NCBI RefSeq assembly: GCF_002153425.1
Contig: NZ_KZ119600.1
Coordinates: forward strand, 3,461,920 to 3,525,919
Length of the DNA stretch: 64,000 nucleotides
From: Litchfieldia alkalitelluris
Lineage (GTDB): Bacteria; Bacillota; Bacilli; Bacillales; Salisediminibacteriaceae
Direction of reading: 5' to 3'
The stretch's first letter is position 1; every line of letters begins with the position of its first letter. The notes beneath the pieces are model-generated. The model was not told the DNA's origin. It worked only from the letters and a program-made list of their open reading frames with translations, and searched no databases. This document shows, piece by piece, positions 10,795-19,547 of this stretch. Made by a program: the position numbers and the translations under genes.

Positions 10795-11844
10795 TTATTT
10801 TTTCACATTAAAAGAGTATGTTGTTTGTGAAACATAAGTTTCTTCAGGTGATAAAACGATAGATGCAAAATTAGGGTGATTAATAGCATCGGGATGTTTC
10901 TGAGTTTCTAAGCAAAGTGCAAGGTTTTTCTCCGCCTTTTTACCCCCAATATTAAAGTCACCGTTTAACATGTTTCCTGAGTAAAAGACGACACAAGGTT
11001 CATCAGTTTCAATCAACAAGTTACGACCACTTTGAGTATCCTCTAAGAAAATCTCCCTAGCATTGTTTTCGTCTAGTACAAAAGGATGATCATACCCATT
11101 TCCTGCAAGAACATTTTGATCGTGCTCAGAAGTCATTCCTTCACCAACTTTTCTCCCATTTCGGAAGTCAAATGGTGTACCATCAACATTTGCATACTCA
11201 CCTGTTGGAATAAGCTCCTTATTTAATGGAATGAATTTGCTGCTTTTTAAAGTAAGTTCATGATCCTTAATATCCCTTTTAAGATTACCACTTAAATTGA
11301 AGTATGTATGATTCGTTAAATTTAAGATAGTTTTCTTATTCGTTTTTCCATTGTATTTAATAATTAATTCATTATCGTTGTTTACTATATATGTTACTTC
11401 TATATTAACTTCACCAGGGTAACCTTCTTCTCCGTCAAGGCTTACATATGTGAAAACGACGCCAACTTGATCAGGATCCTCGATGGTTTTTACATCCCAT
11501 AACACTTTATCAAACCCCGTAATACCACCATGCAAGTGATTGTTCCCATCATTTATTGGCAGTTGATAAGTTTTTCCATCCAATTCGAATTTCCCTTTAG
11601 CAATTCTCCCAGCTACCCGACCAATAGTTGCACCAAAGAATGGTGAATGCTTCTGGTAATCTTCCATGTTATCAAAACCTAAAACTACATTCTCCACATT
11701 TCCTTTGTTGTCTGGAACCAATAATTCTGTGATGATACAGCCATAGTTAATACATGTTAATTCAAAGTTATGATCGTTTTTTAGAGTATAGGCATGTACG
11801 TCCTTTCCCTCTAATTGTCCGAACTTCTGCTGTGTAATATTCAT
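10795..11844 (-). CDS. galM: aldose 1-epimerase (mutarotase)
   Basis: A 349-aa GalM-family protein that interconverts alpha and beta anomers of free sugars, so that isomerases and kinases receive the right form. Motifs seen: INYGCIITELLVPD and VVLGFDNMEDY at the N-terminus, catalytic-His regions HLHGGITGFDKVLWD and NLTNHTYFNLSG, and the catalytic Glu region CLETQKHPDAIN near the C-terminus. Start ATG lies behind AAGGAG. It precedes araR on the same strand and probably handles arabinose, xylose or galactose released by the neighbouring hydrolases. A MITE-like insertion separates it from the upstream HAD gene. Confidence 0.92.
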   Translation of the reverse strand: MNITQQKFGQLEGKDVHAYTLKNDHNFELTCINYGCIITELLVPDNKGNVENVVLGFDNMEDYQKHSPFFGATIGRVAGRIAKGKFELDGKTYQLPINDGNNHLHGGITGFDKVLWDVKTIEDPDQVGVVFTYVSLDGEEGYPGEVNIEVTYIVNNDNELIIKYNGKTNKKTILNLTNHTYFNLSGNLKRDIKDHELTLKSSKFIPLNKELIPTGEYANVDGTPFDFRNGRKVGEGMTSEHDQNVLAGNGYDHPFVLDENNAREIFLEDTQSGRNLLIETDEPCVVFYSGNMLNGDFNIGGKKAEKNLALCLETQKHPDAINHPNFASIVLSPEETYVSQTTYSFNVKK

Positions 11845-11875
11845 CTTCTGTTTGCACTCCTTTAGTTTATTTAAA

Positions 11876-12193
11876 GGCTCTCTTAAACTTAGTTGTTGAT
11901 TTTTTGTTACAGGTACTCGCTTTCCGCGGGCGGCTGGTAAGCCTCCTCCAAATTCCGCCTAAGTACATGCCCACGTCCTGTGGGCAACGGCGTAATGTCG
12001 GCGTCCTGCCTCCTGCATCTGCGGGGTCTTACCCCTGCCTTTAATCCCGCAGGAACGAGCATAAACATCACGAGTATGCTGCGAGTTGTCTCGACGGATA
12101 TACTACATAGCATTTGCTTGTAGAGGAAGAGACAGGCATACCTTCCACAAAAAATCAAAAGTGTTAAATATCAACATTATCCTTTAACAGAGC
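11876..12193. mobile_element. MITE-like element with terminal inverted repeats and target-site duplication
   Basis: About 318 bp, unusually GC-rich inside. The left end GGCTCTCTTAAAC and the inverted right end GCTCTGTTAAAGG match over about 11 bp, with further similarity inward (GTTGATTTTTTG type). The element is flanked on both sides by TTATTTAAA (11867-11875 and 12194-12202), a likely 9-bp target duplication. It carries no transposase; open frames inside are not convincing. A 34-bp internal block (11925-11958) is identical, inverted, to 18039-18072. This is a non-autonomous insertion between galM and the HAD gene. Confidence 0.75.
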
Positions 12194-12220
12194 TTATTTA
12201 AAAATTAATCTCATCGTACA

Positions 12221-12943
12221 CTATTGAAATGTTTCAAATCCATTTACTTCTATGTAATTACGTATTTCCCTATATCCATTAAAATCTGATAAAGGTTTTC
12301 GTTTTCTAAAATTAAACCAAACACTATTCCACCCAGCGTGGTGTGAAGGAATCACATCATTAACCCATGAGTCCCCAACATAAAAACAGTTTTCTGGAGA
12401 GAGCCCTAGTTTCTCTTGTACATAGATGAAAATCCCTTTATCAGGCTTTGCAATTCCTACTCCATCTGACACAAAAATAAAATCTTCTGGAATAATATCT
12501 ACAATGTGTAGCGTTTTCAACTTACTCAACTGATGATCCACAGGACCGTTTGATAAGATTCCAACTAAATAACCTTCCTGTTGAAGAGACTTCATAAGAC
12601 TTACAACCCCTGCAAAAGGTATAATTCTTTGTTGATAATCTAAATAAATCTGTTGTAGCTTTTCAGCATTATCCTCACTTAATTTAATATCAAAATCATG
12701 AAATGCCCTAACTAATCTCTGAACTCGTAACTCCTGAAGACTCATTTCCCCAGTGCAATATGCTTCTTTCCATAGTGTATCACTATAATGTCTAACTGTC
12801 TTAAACAGTTTTCCATAATTAATGTCATTTAATATTCCTATTGATTTTGCAGCATTCTTAAATGGAACTAATTGGTCATATAACGTGTCATCTAAATCAA
12901 AAAAACACGCTTTTATTTCTCTTCTTTCCTTTACACCTATCAT
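12221..12943 (-). CDS. HAD-superfamily hydrolase (YjjG/PSP-like sugar or nucleotide phosphatase)
   Basis: A 240-aa haloacid-dehalogenase-type hydrolase. Motif I is CFFDLDDTLYD (nucleophile Asp). Motif II is GILSNGPVDHQ, motif III Lys is in IAKPDKGIF, and motif IV is YVGDSWVNDVIPSHHAGW. The cap is helical (class C1), so it differs from the NagD-type AraL of B. subtilis. Even so, it occupies an AraL-like position, 17 bp downstream of araM. By position it may dephosphorylate a glycerol- or sugar-phosphate. RBS GGAGATG precedes the ATG. The true substrate is not deducible. Confidence 0.85.
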   Translation of the reverse strand: MIGVKERREIKACFFDLDDTLYDQLVPFKNAAKSIGILNDINYGKLFKTVRHYSDTLWKEAYCTGEMSLQELRVQRLVRAFHDFDIKLSEDNAEKLQQIYLDYQQRIIPFAGVVSLMKSLQQEGYLVGILSNGPVDHQLSKLKTLHIVDIIPEDFIFVSDGVGIAKPDKGIFIYVQEKLGLSPENCFYVGDSWVNDVIPSHHAGWNSVWFNFRKRKPLSDFNGYREIRNYIEVNGFETFQ

Positions 12944-12960
12944 TTATGCATCTCCATTTT

Positions 12961-14118
12961 CTATTCATTATGACGAAAATATTTATTATAGAAAGCTAAC
13001 ATTGTTAAACGATCGCGAATTAAATGTGCTTCTTTTAAGCTAGCGTTTACAAGTCCTTCACTTATCCCAAGACTAGAAGGAGACGTTTCCCCTCCCACTT
13101 TTCTAACTAGACTTTTTAAGAAAGTATGGTCAGGAATTTCATCTATGATTTGAAAAACTTTGTCTTTTTTGTCCACCAAATCTGTTTCATTTATTCTGTC
13201 CTTGAAGGTAGATTTATATAATGTTGCCACCAAGCCACACGCAACTGCAACTTTTTCTCCATGAAGCTTCTGAGGTTTATGTTTCTGAATAAAATCCATT
13301 TCCCAATAGTGTGAAACATGATGCTCTGCTCCAGATGCTGGAAAAGATTGTCCAATTATGAGCATGGCAAGTCCTGAATGAACAAGTGCTTCCATCAGTG
13401 TTTTAATGCCATCTTCGTCTTTGGTCGCAATTAAATCTACATTTAATATACAAGAATCTAGCGCTTTTTTTGTTAAATCATAGGCAGTTGGACAGAATGG
13501 TTTCTCAGTCATTAGGTGATCAAATTTCCAATCAGCAAGTGACGTTGCCTTTCCTAATATATCCCCAAAACCTGCAGCAATCATTCTTGTAGGGGCTTCC
13601 ATTAAAATTTTTAGATCTGCAAACATCGCGATCGGCGCATGAGTTTGAAAAGTTATTTTCTTTTCCTTCACAATTAATGGTGCACCCATACTTGTATATC
13701 CATCTACTGACGGAGCTGTTGGGACTGAAAGAAATGGCTTCCCCATTTTAAAACTAACGAACCTTGTAATATCATGGATGGTCCCTGCACCTGCAGCGAT
13801 AAAGATATCTGTTTCGCTTGGACTCTCAATCATTAGTTGTATTAGGGATCTTTCATCTGCCACTACGTCACCTAAATCATTAGGCTCAATAATGACATGC
13901 TTACTTTCAAAATGAGTTTTTTCTCTTATCTCAATAGATAACTTTTTACCTATAACAGAAGAAGTGATATCGTCTGATACAATAACTGCATTTTTAAAAC
14001 CCTTCTCCATTATATAGGTAATAATATGATCAAGTGTGTTGTTTCCAATATGTATTTTCTCTATTTCAATGGGATAATGTTGATTCCCACAGCTACAATC
14101 GAAATGATCGATATGCAC
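12961..14118 (-). CDS. araM: glycerol-1-phosphate dehydrogenase, AraM type
   Basis: A 385-aa member of the iron/zinc alcohol dehydrogenase superfamily resembling AraM/EgsA, which reduces dihydroxyacetone phosphate to sn-glycerol-1-phosphate. Seen: GAGTIHDITRFVSFKMGKPF (dinucleotide-binding region), SVPTAPSVDGYTSMGAP, and metal-ligand His regions SGAEHHVSHYWEMDF and LHGEKVAVACG. The start is GTG at 14116-14118 behind GGGAGTGG. In B. subtilis araM lies in the arabinose operon and G1P feeds heptaprenylglyceryl phosphate; here it also neighbours arabinose genes but with a different phosphatase. It is probably co-transcribed with the HAD gene. Confidence 0.88.
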   Translation of the reverse strand: MHIDHFDCSCGNQHYPIEIEKIHIGNNTLDHIITYIMEKGFKNAVIVSDDITSSVIGKKLSIEIREKTHFESKHVIIEPNDLGDVVADERSLIQLMIESPSETDIFIAAGAGTIHDITRFVSFKMGKPFLSVPTAPSVDGYTSMGAPLIVKEKKITFQTHAPIAMFADLKILMEAPTRMIAAGFGDILGKATSLADWKFDHLMTEKPFCPTAYDLTKKALDSCILNVDLIATKDEDGIKTLMEALVHSGLAMLIIGQSFPASGAEHHVSHYWEMDFIQKHKPQKLHGEKVAVACGLVATLYKSTFKDRINETDLVDKKDKVFQIIDEIPDHTFLKSLVRKVGGETSPSSLGISEGLVNASLKEAHLIRDRLTMLAFYNKYFRHNE

Positions 14119-14213
14119 AATGATTCCACTCCCTTCTTTTGCACCAGTATTTACACATATCCGTATGGCTTTATCCTTATATCATTATAAATCAATTTAA
14201 TGGCAAACTAAAA

Positions 14214-14243
14214 GGGTTTATCCACATTCCAGTGAATAAACCC
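14214..14243 (-). terminator. terminator after the 110-aa gene
   Basis: Hairpin GGGTTTATTCAC / GTGGATAAACCC followed by TTTTAG on the minus strand. It contains an incidental DnaA-like TTATCCACA. Confidence 0.7.
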
Positions 14244-14256
14244 AATTCATTTCAAA

Positions 14257-14589
14257 TTACTTGTTGCCAATAAAGCTTCCATCTACGTAAGCCTCTTCTT
14301 CTTGTAAGATAAGAAAAGCTTTTTCTAGATCCTCTTCCTCCACCTCAAACTCCAATAAATGGGTTAATTCTACTTGGCTCTCTTCCATGGATAAATCAGG
14401 TAACTTGCTTGGAATGATAGGCTTCATGGACCCAGACAAAGGTTGGTAATGGGAGGAAGGTATAAATAACGTGTAATCTTTTCCTTCTGGAATTTCATCG
14501 ATTCGGTCATTAGATACTCTCAATTTCTTTAACCTGACAGAAGTGGAGAAAGCATCATTTTCATTTTTAAAATACGCCTGTAGTTTCAT
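14257..14589 (-). CDS. conserved-type small soluble protein, function unknown
   Basis: A 110-aa acidic protein that I do not recognise. It starts MKLQAYFKNENDAFSTSVRL and ends with a Glu-rich helix-like stretch (FEVEEEDLEKAFLILQEEEA). No signal peptide or membrane segment is seen. The alternating pattern of the first 40 residues (AYFKNENDAFSTSVRLKKL) resembles small two-strand/one-helix domains that pair with stress proteins, but this is not a firm assignment. It stands alone, with its own RBS and terminator, between uxaC and araM, and may not belong to the sugar pathway. Confidence 0.75.
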   Translation of the reverse strand: MKLQAYFKNENDAFSTSVRLKKLRVSNDRIDEIPEGKDYTLFIPSSHYQPLSGSMKPIIPSKLPDLSMEESQVELTHLLEFEVEEEDLEKAFLILQEEEAYVDGSFIGNK

Positions 14590-14660
14590 TTTCCCAACAC
14601 CTTTCTGTCTCGTATTACTATCACTTTACCCAGCCTCGTCCATTTGAAACATTCCCTATG

Positions 14661-14693
14661 AAAAAAGGCCGCTGAGTATTTACTCAACAGCCC
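14661..14693 (-). terminator. uxaC terminator
   Basis: The minus strand reads GGGCTGTTGAGTA, AA, TACTCAGCGGCC, then TTTTTT. Confidence 0.85.
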
Positions 14694-14722
14694 GAGTCTA
14701 ACAACCATATTTGAAAAGATCC

Positions 14723-16132
14723 TTACTTTCCATTCACATCAAAATAATTCACTGCATTGTTATAACAAATATCTTGAATCATTTTACCTAAGAAAGCGTA
14801 ATCCCTCGGCGCTTCTCCGGCTTCGACCCAACCACCGACTAATTGACATAGCAAGCGTCGGAAATATTCATGTCGAGTATATGATAGGAAGCTTCTAGAA
14901 TCAGTCAGCATTCCAATAAAGGTACTTAATAACCCAAGGTTCGATAAATCTGTCATCTGACGAAGCATGCCATCCTTCTGATCATTAAACCACCAACCAG
15001 AACCAAACTGCACCTTCCCCTTTTGTCCTTCACCTTGGAAATTACCACAAGCGGTCGCTATCACGTAGTTATGATTTGGGTTTAAAGAATAGATGATCGT
15101 CTTAGGAAGCTCATTCGTTATATCTAATGCATTTAAAAAGCCATTCAACTGTTTGGCTAAGTTGAAATCATTTATCGAATCAAACCCTGTGTTAGCTCCA
15201 ACCTTATTAAACATTCTCTCACTATTATCCCTTAACGGACCAACATGCAACTGCATCGCCCAACCTAATGAATGGTAAAGTCGCCCTAAGAATAATAGTG
15301 TATGTGTTTTATACTTTTCTTCCTCAACCGGTGCAATAGCTTCTCCCTGTCTTGCTTTAGAAAAAATATCAGCTGCCTCTTTCTCCGTACAAGGTTCATA
15401 TGGTAGCGTTTCTAGCCCATGATCTGAAATTCTACATCCAACCTCATGGAAGTAATTTGCTCGTTTTTCAATTGCCTTAAGAAAGTCCCCATAAGAATTA
15501 ATCGAAACTTCACTAACGTTTGCAAGCTTTTCAACATACTCATTAAAACCTGGCTTCGCTAGTTCAACTGCCATGTCTGGTCGGAAGGAAGGTAACACTT
15601 TGCAAGAAATATTTTCATTATTCTTGATTTGTTTATGATAGTTTAAGTCATCAATAGGATCATCCGTTGTTCCAATCAATTCAACGTTAGACTTTTCAAT
15701 GATTTTTTGCGCCGAAAACTCAGGTTTTTGAAGCAACTCATTACAATGATTCCAAAGCTCATCACCAGTTTCCTCACTTAATAGAATATCTGTATCAAAG
15801 TATCTCTTCAATTCTAAATGAGTCCAATGGTATAGGGGATTACCCATTGTATAAGGAACTGTCTTTGCCCATTGTTGGAATTTATCATAATCACTGGCAT
15901 CACCAGTAATATATTTTTCTTCCACCCCTAAAGCACGTAATGCTCTCCACTTATAATGGTCTCCATCAAGCCAGATCTCCGTCATATTCTTAAAAAATTT
16001 ATTTTCAGCAATTTCTTGAGGACTCAAATGACAGTGATAATCATATATCGGCATATCCTTTGCATAACCATGGTATAGCGTTCGTGAGGCTTCGTTTGGT
16101 AGTAGAAAGTCATCATGAATAAAAGGTTTCAT
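14723..16132 (-). CDS. uxaC: glucuronate/galacturonate isomerase
   Basis: A 469-aa uronate isomerase converting D-glucuronate to D-fructuronate. Family features: MKPFIHDDFLLPNEASRTLYH start, the metal-site motif YDYHCHLSPQEIAENK, TDDPIDDL, SFRPDMAVELAKPGF, LHVGPLRDN, and the C-terminal LGKMIQDICYNNAVNYF. Length is typical. It follows kdgA, kdgK and uxuA on the same strand and completes the first intracellular step for glucuronate freed by the GH67 enzyme. The next enzyme, fructuronate reductase (uxuB), is not in this window. A strong hairpin separates it from kdgA, so its level may differ from the upstream genes. Confidence 0.96.
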   Translation of the reverse strand: MKPFIHDDFLLPNEASRTLYHGYAKDMPIYDYHCHLSPQEIAENKFFKNMTEIWLDGDHYKWRALRALGVEEKYITGDASDYDKFQQWAKTVPYTMGNPLYHWTHLELKRYFDTDILLSEETGDELWNHCNELLQKPEFSAQKIIEKSNVELIGTTDDPIDDLNYHKQIKNNENISCKVLPSFRPDMAVELAKPGFNEYVEKLANVSEVSINSYGDFLKAIEKRANYFHEVGCRISDHGLETLPYEPCTEKEAADIFSKARQGEAIAPVEEEKYKTHTLLFLGRLYHSLGWAMQLHVGPLRDNSERMFNKVGANTGFDSINDFNLAKQLNGFLNALDITNELPKTIIYSLNPNHNYVIATACGNFQGEGQKGKVQFGSGWWFNDQKDGMLRQMTDLSNLGLLSTFIGMLTDSRSFLSYTRHEYFRRLLCQLVGGWVEAGEAPRDYAFLGKMIQDICYNNAVNYFDVNGK

Positions 16133-16189
16133 TTACCTATTCACTCCTTTTTTCCTATGTTATGAATACGTATTTCCATTTTCATAATA

Positions 16190-16242
16190 GAAATAGCTGG
16201 CACGGAGGAATTTCCTCCTCCCTGTACGCCAGCTTCTATTTC
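16190..16242 (-). terminator. long hairpin between kdgA and uxaC
   Basis: Arms AGAAATAGAAGCTGGC and GCCAGCTATTTCT enclose a nested GGAGGAAATTCCTCC stem, giving more than 20 paired bases. It reaches the kdgA stop codon. The T tract after it is poor, so it may be a partial terminator or an mRNA processing/stability stem rather than an absolute stop. Confidence 0.7.
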
Positions 16243-16880
16243 TAACCTCTTGCTTTCTTTACTTCATTTACAAACTGACTTGCTGTTTTTGTTAAGTTCT
16301 CCAAGTATTCTTCCGTAATCTCTACTTTCGTGTTCACTAAAGTACTTCCCACACCTGCAGCAACAGCCCCAGCTTTGATGTAAGAACCAACATTATCTAC
16401 ATTAATTCCACCTGTAGGCATCAGTGGGATATGCGGCATTGGTCCATGAACATCTTTAAAGTAACCAGGTCCCATTATGTTTGCTGGGAAAACTTTTATG
16501 ATGTCTGCCCCATGCTCATATGCAGTTAAAATTTCTGTTGGTGTCATTGCCCCAGGTACACTTAAAACGCCATATCTCTTTGTCATTTTAATAGTTTCCG
16601 GATTAACGACTGGCGAAAAAACAAATTTAGCGCCAGCCATAATGGAAGCTCTTGCAGTTTCTGGGTCTAGTACAGTCCCCACTCCCACAACTGCTTCATC
16701 TTTTAATTCATCTACAGCCATTTCGACTAATGATAAAATTTTTGGGGTTTCCACCGTTAACTCTAGTGCCTTTACACCACCAGCACTCAAAGCCTTTGCA
16801 ATTGGAATAATATTATCTTTGTTTGCACCACGTATAACTGCAACAATTCCACTGTCTTTAATTTGATCTATTAAAGTCAT
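16242..16880 (-). CDS. kdgA: bifunctional KHG/KDPG aldolase
   Basis: A 212-aa class I aldolase that splits 2-keto-3-deoxy-6-phosphogluconate into pyruvate and glyceraldehyde-3-phosphate. Seen: SGIVAVIRGANKDN, catalytic-Glu region GVKALELTVETP, VVGVGTVLD, Schiff-base Lys region ADIIKVFPANIMGPGY, and MPTGGINVDNVGSYIKAGA. Start is the ATG of MTLIDQ, behind GGAGGAAAG; the upstream ATG (16898) reads through this RBS. The gene begins about 20 bp after kdgK and is surely co-transcribed with it. Confidence 0.96.
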   Translation of the reverse strand: MTLIDQIKDSGIVAVIRGANKDNIIPIAKALSAGGVKALELTVETPKILSLVEMAVDELKDEAVVGVGTVLDPETARASIMAGAKFVFSPVVNPETIKMTKRYGVLSVPGAMTPTEILTAYEHGADIIKVFPANIMGPGYFKDVHGPMPHIPLMPTGGINVDNVGSYIKAGAVAAGVGSTLVNTKVEITEEYLENLTKTASQFVNEVKKARG

Positions 16881-16900
16881 ATTCTTTCCTCCATTCAACC

Positions 16901-17854
16901 TTATCTATCAACGTCGTCTCCGTCTGTACCTGCCATTAGTCTTTCTAACTCTTCCCGATCAGCTAATCCTTCAAAGTCACCTTCTACCTGTGTTGCCAAG
17001 GCACCGACAGCATTCGCTCTCCTCACTGCCTCATTTAATGGAAGCTCATCCAAAAGCCCTGATATAAATCCAGCTGCGAACCCATCACCAGCGCCCACTG
17101 GATCTACTACCGTTTTCATCGGAAAACCAGGTACTAGTGCATGGGCGTCTTTAGTGAAGTAATAAGCCCCACGAGGACCATCTTTCAGAATAACAACACT
17201 AGCCCCTTCTTTTAAGAAAAGCTCTCCTAATTTTTCTGGGTCCTTTTCATCAAACATGAATTTACCTTCCTCAAAACCTGGTAAAATGATATCTGACAAA
17301 CCAGCAAGCTCCAATAAAACTCTCCTTGCTTTCTCTTCACTCCACAGTTTTTTCCTTAAATTAGGATCAAAAATCACTTTTATGTTATTTTCCTTTGCAA
17401 TATTTACAGCTCTAAGAACAGTTTCATAGCAACTGTCACTAAGGGCAGGGGTAATCCCTGTTATATGTAAATACTTTGCCTTTTTTATATATGATTCATC
17501 AATATCATCAGGTGTCATTTGGCTTGCTGCCGACCCTTTACGATAATATTGCACTTTCACATTATCCCCACTACGAACTTCCTTAAAGTATAGGCCAGTT
17601 GGGGCAGTTTCATCTGTCTTCACTTGACTAACGTCTACACCTTCGCCTCTAACAAAGGCAAGCATCGCTTTTCCAAACTCATCCTTACCAACCCGACTAA
17701 TCCAACCTGCTTGATGACCAAGGCGAGTTAATCCAATGGCAACATTCGTTTCTGCCCCACCGAATTTTCTTGAAAAAGTGTGTGAGTATTTAATTAAAGA
17801 AGAGGATTCTGGTGTAAATAAAACCATCGTTTCTCCTAATGTAACAACATCCAT
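16901..17854 (-). CDS. kdgK: 2-keto-3-deoxygluconate kinase
   Basis: A 317-aa PfkB-family sugar kinase phosphorylating KDG to KDPG. Seen: VVTLGETMVLFTPE at the N-terminus, GGAETNVAIGLTRLGHQAGW, IFDPNLRKKLW, and the PfkB signature DPVGAGDGFAAGFISGL near residue 250. The ATG is eight bases after AGGAGG; a TTG codon immediately before it is the alternative. It precedes kdgA closely. The acidic C-terminal tail (MAGTDGDDVDR) is a little longer than usual. Confidence 0.95.
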   Translation of the reverse strand: MDVVTLGETMVLFTPESSSLIKYSHTFSRKFGGAETNVAIGLTRLGHQAGWISRVGKDEFGKAMLAFVRGEGVDVSQVKTDETAPTGLYFKEVRSGDNVKVQYYRKGSAASQMTPDDIDESYIKKAKYLHITGITPALSDSCYETVLRAVNIAKENNIKVIFDPNLRKKLWSEEKARRVLLELAGLSDIILPGFEEGKFMFDEKDPEKLGELFLKEGASVVILKDGPRGAYYFTKDAHALVPGFPMKTVVDPVGAGDGFAAGFISGLLDELPLNEAVRRANAVGALATQVEGDFEGLADREELERLMAGTDGDDVDR

Positions 17855-17960
17855 CAACGATCCCTCCTATATAATATGCTACCCTGTAAATTGATAACTT
17901 CTAGTGCCAATTCACACTTTTCTTTATAATTAGGTATCATGAATGATAATTTGCATTCTT

Positions 17961-18096
17961 TGGTAAGTGAATGATTGGAAGTCTACGAGACTCCTGCGGG
18001 ATTGAAGGCAAGGGTAAGACCCCGCAGAGCGAAAGCACGAGGAGGCTTACCAGCCGCCCGCGGAAAGCGAGTAGGCTGAAAAGAATTCATTTACCA
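17961..18096. mobile_element. small MITE-like dispersed repeat
   Basis: About 136 bp, with terminal inverted repeats TGGTAAGTGAAT and ATTCATTTACCA (one mismatch) around a GC-rich core. Imperfect 8-bp flanking repeats TTGCATTC / TTGCACTC suggest a decayed target duplication. The core contains GAGGAGGCTTACCAGCCGCC, shared exactly with the element at 11.9 kb, and a second block (about 17990-18025) nearly identical to 12017-12050. It is non-coding and lies between kdgK and uxuA. Confidence 0.65.
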
Positions 18097-18138
18097 TTGC
18101 ACTCCCCTATTGATCAGGGTGCCTATTTATAAAGAAAA

Positions 18139-18162
18139 GGTTGACATCCTTTCATGTCAACC
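18139..18162 (-). terminator. uxuA terminator
   Basis: GGTTGACATGAAAGGATGTCAACC hairpin (24 bases) followed by TTTTCTTT on the minus strand. It indicates that kdgK-kdgA is transcribed from its own promoter further downstream. Confidence 0.75.
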
Positions 18163-18198
18163 TTCTTAAGGAATTTATCATACTAATAAAATGTCCGT

Positions 18199-19269
18199 TT
18201 AGTTGTTTTCCTTATATCTGTTTAAACTATCCCATACGCCCCACATGTACATGATTCCCATACCTCTATCGTAAAGGCCATATCCTGGGCGACATTTCTC
18301 ATCCCAAATGTGTCTTCCATGGTCAGGACGTGCATATCCAGTAAAGCCGATATCATGGTAAGCTTTCATTATTTCTAAAATATCAACGGAACCATCTTCA
18401 CTTCTATGGGAAGTTTCAATAAAGTCTCCGTTATCGTAGCGCTTTAAGTTACGGATATGTGCAAATGGAATTCGATCCGCAAATTCCCTTACCATTTCTG
18501 CAACGTTGTTATTTGGGTTAGCACCTAAGGAACCACTACAGAGGGTAATTCCGTTATATGGACTGTCCACAAGCTTAACAAATCTTCTTAAGTTTTCTTT
18601 ACCAGTAATGATTCGTGGTAAACCAAAGATTGGCCATGGTGGATCATCCGGGTGAATTGCCATTTTAATATCATTTTCTGCAGCAACTGGAATGATTTGC
18701 TCTAAGAAATATTGAAGGTTGTTCCATAGATCCTCTTCAGAAACTTCTTTGTATGCATCAAATAGTTTAGAAAGCTGCGCTAATCGCTCTGGCTCCCATC
18801 CTGGCATTGTAAAATCAGGGTTATCATTAATTGTATTAACTAAATCCATTGGATCCATGTCATCTACGATTGCTTTTTCATAAAATAAGGCTGTTGAACC
18901 GTCTTCTAACTCTTTAAAGAGATCCGTTCTTGTCCAATCGAAAACAGGCATAAAGTTATAACAAATTACTTTAACTCCTACTTTACCTAGTTTCTCAATT
19001 GTTTTTTTGTAGTTTTCAATATACTTGTCTCTAGTTGGAAGTCCAAGCTTGATATCTTCATGGATATTAACGCTTTCAACAACATCAATATTTAAACCAT
19101 GCTCATCTGCTTGTTTTTTCACTTCTTCAATACGGTCCATTGGCCATTCAACACCTGCAGCCATATCATGTAAAGACCAAACAATTCCCTCTACACCAGG
19201 AATTTGTTTAATATGCCTTAGGTCTACCGTATCATTCCCTTCACCAAACCATCTAAATGTCATTCTCAA
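18199..19269 (-). CDS. uxuA: mannonate dehydratase
   Basis: A 356-aa UxuA-type enzyme that dehydrates D-mannonate to 2-keto-3-deoxygluconate. Seen: MRMTFRWFGEGNDTV, IPGVEGIVWSLHD, VICYNFMPVFDWTRTDL, MAIHPDDPPWPIFGLPRI, TLCSGSLGANP and RPDHGRHIWDE, the conserved metal-binding and active-site segments. It is about the usual family length. It lies downstream of the GH67 gene across a 278-bp gap that carries a 14-bp palindrome but no gene. It provides the KDG consumed by kdgK. Confidence 0.95.
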   Translation of the reverse strand: MRMTFRWFGEGNDTVDLRHIKQIPGVEGIVWSLHDMAAGVEWPMDRIEEVKKQADEHGLNIDVVESVNIHEDIKLGLPTRDKYIENYKKTIEKLGKVGVKVICYNFMPVFDWTRTDLFKELEDGSTALFYEKAIVDDMDPMDLVNTINDNPDFTMPGWEPERLAQLSKLFDAYKEVSEEDLWNNLQYFLEQIIPVAAENDIKMAIHPDDPPWPIFGLPRIITGKENLRRFVKLVDSPYNGITLCSGSLGANPNNNVAEMVREFADRIPFAHIRNLKRYDNGDFIETSHRSEDGSVDILEIMKAYHDIGFTGYARPDHGRHIWDEKCRPGYGLYDRGMGIMYMWGVWDSLNRYKENN

Positions 19270-19410
19270 ACTGAATCACCTCATGACTGATATTTATACT
19301 ACATTTCATATTCCAATGATATTATATCGTTTTTCTAGAATAAATACATCTTTTACTGATAATTTAAAAGCTTATGTCTATAAAAACAAGAGAGCCTAGA
19401 ACAAAATGTT

Positions 19411-19424
19411 TTAACATACGTTAA
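19411..19424. promoter_or_regulatory. palindrome in the aguA-uxuA gap
   Basis: TTAACATACGTTAA is an inverted repeat (TTAAC-ATAC-GTTAA) about 145 bp upstream of uxuA. It could be an operator for a uronate regulator not encoded in this window. This is speculative. Nothing else is recognisable in 19270-19547. Confidence 0.25.
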
Positions 19425-19547
19425 CTTGAACTTTCGCTTAGGAATTACTTCGCATTGGTTGTAAAAAAGTTCGTATTCTTGTTAAACAGTTTACTAATGT
19501 CCCAGCCTCTTCTGTTTTTTGATAAGGTTTGGATCATCTATTATAAA

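Noticed and set aside
11907-12158. 83-codon frame in the GC-rich repeat
   Set aside because: It lies inside the MITE-like element, has no RBS, and its codons reflect the repeat's base composition.
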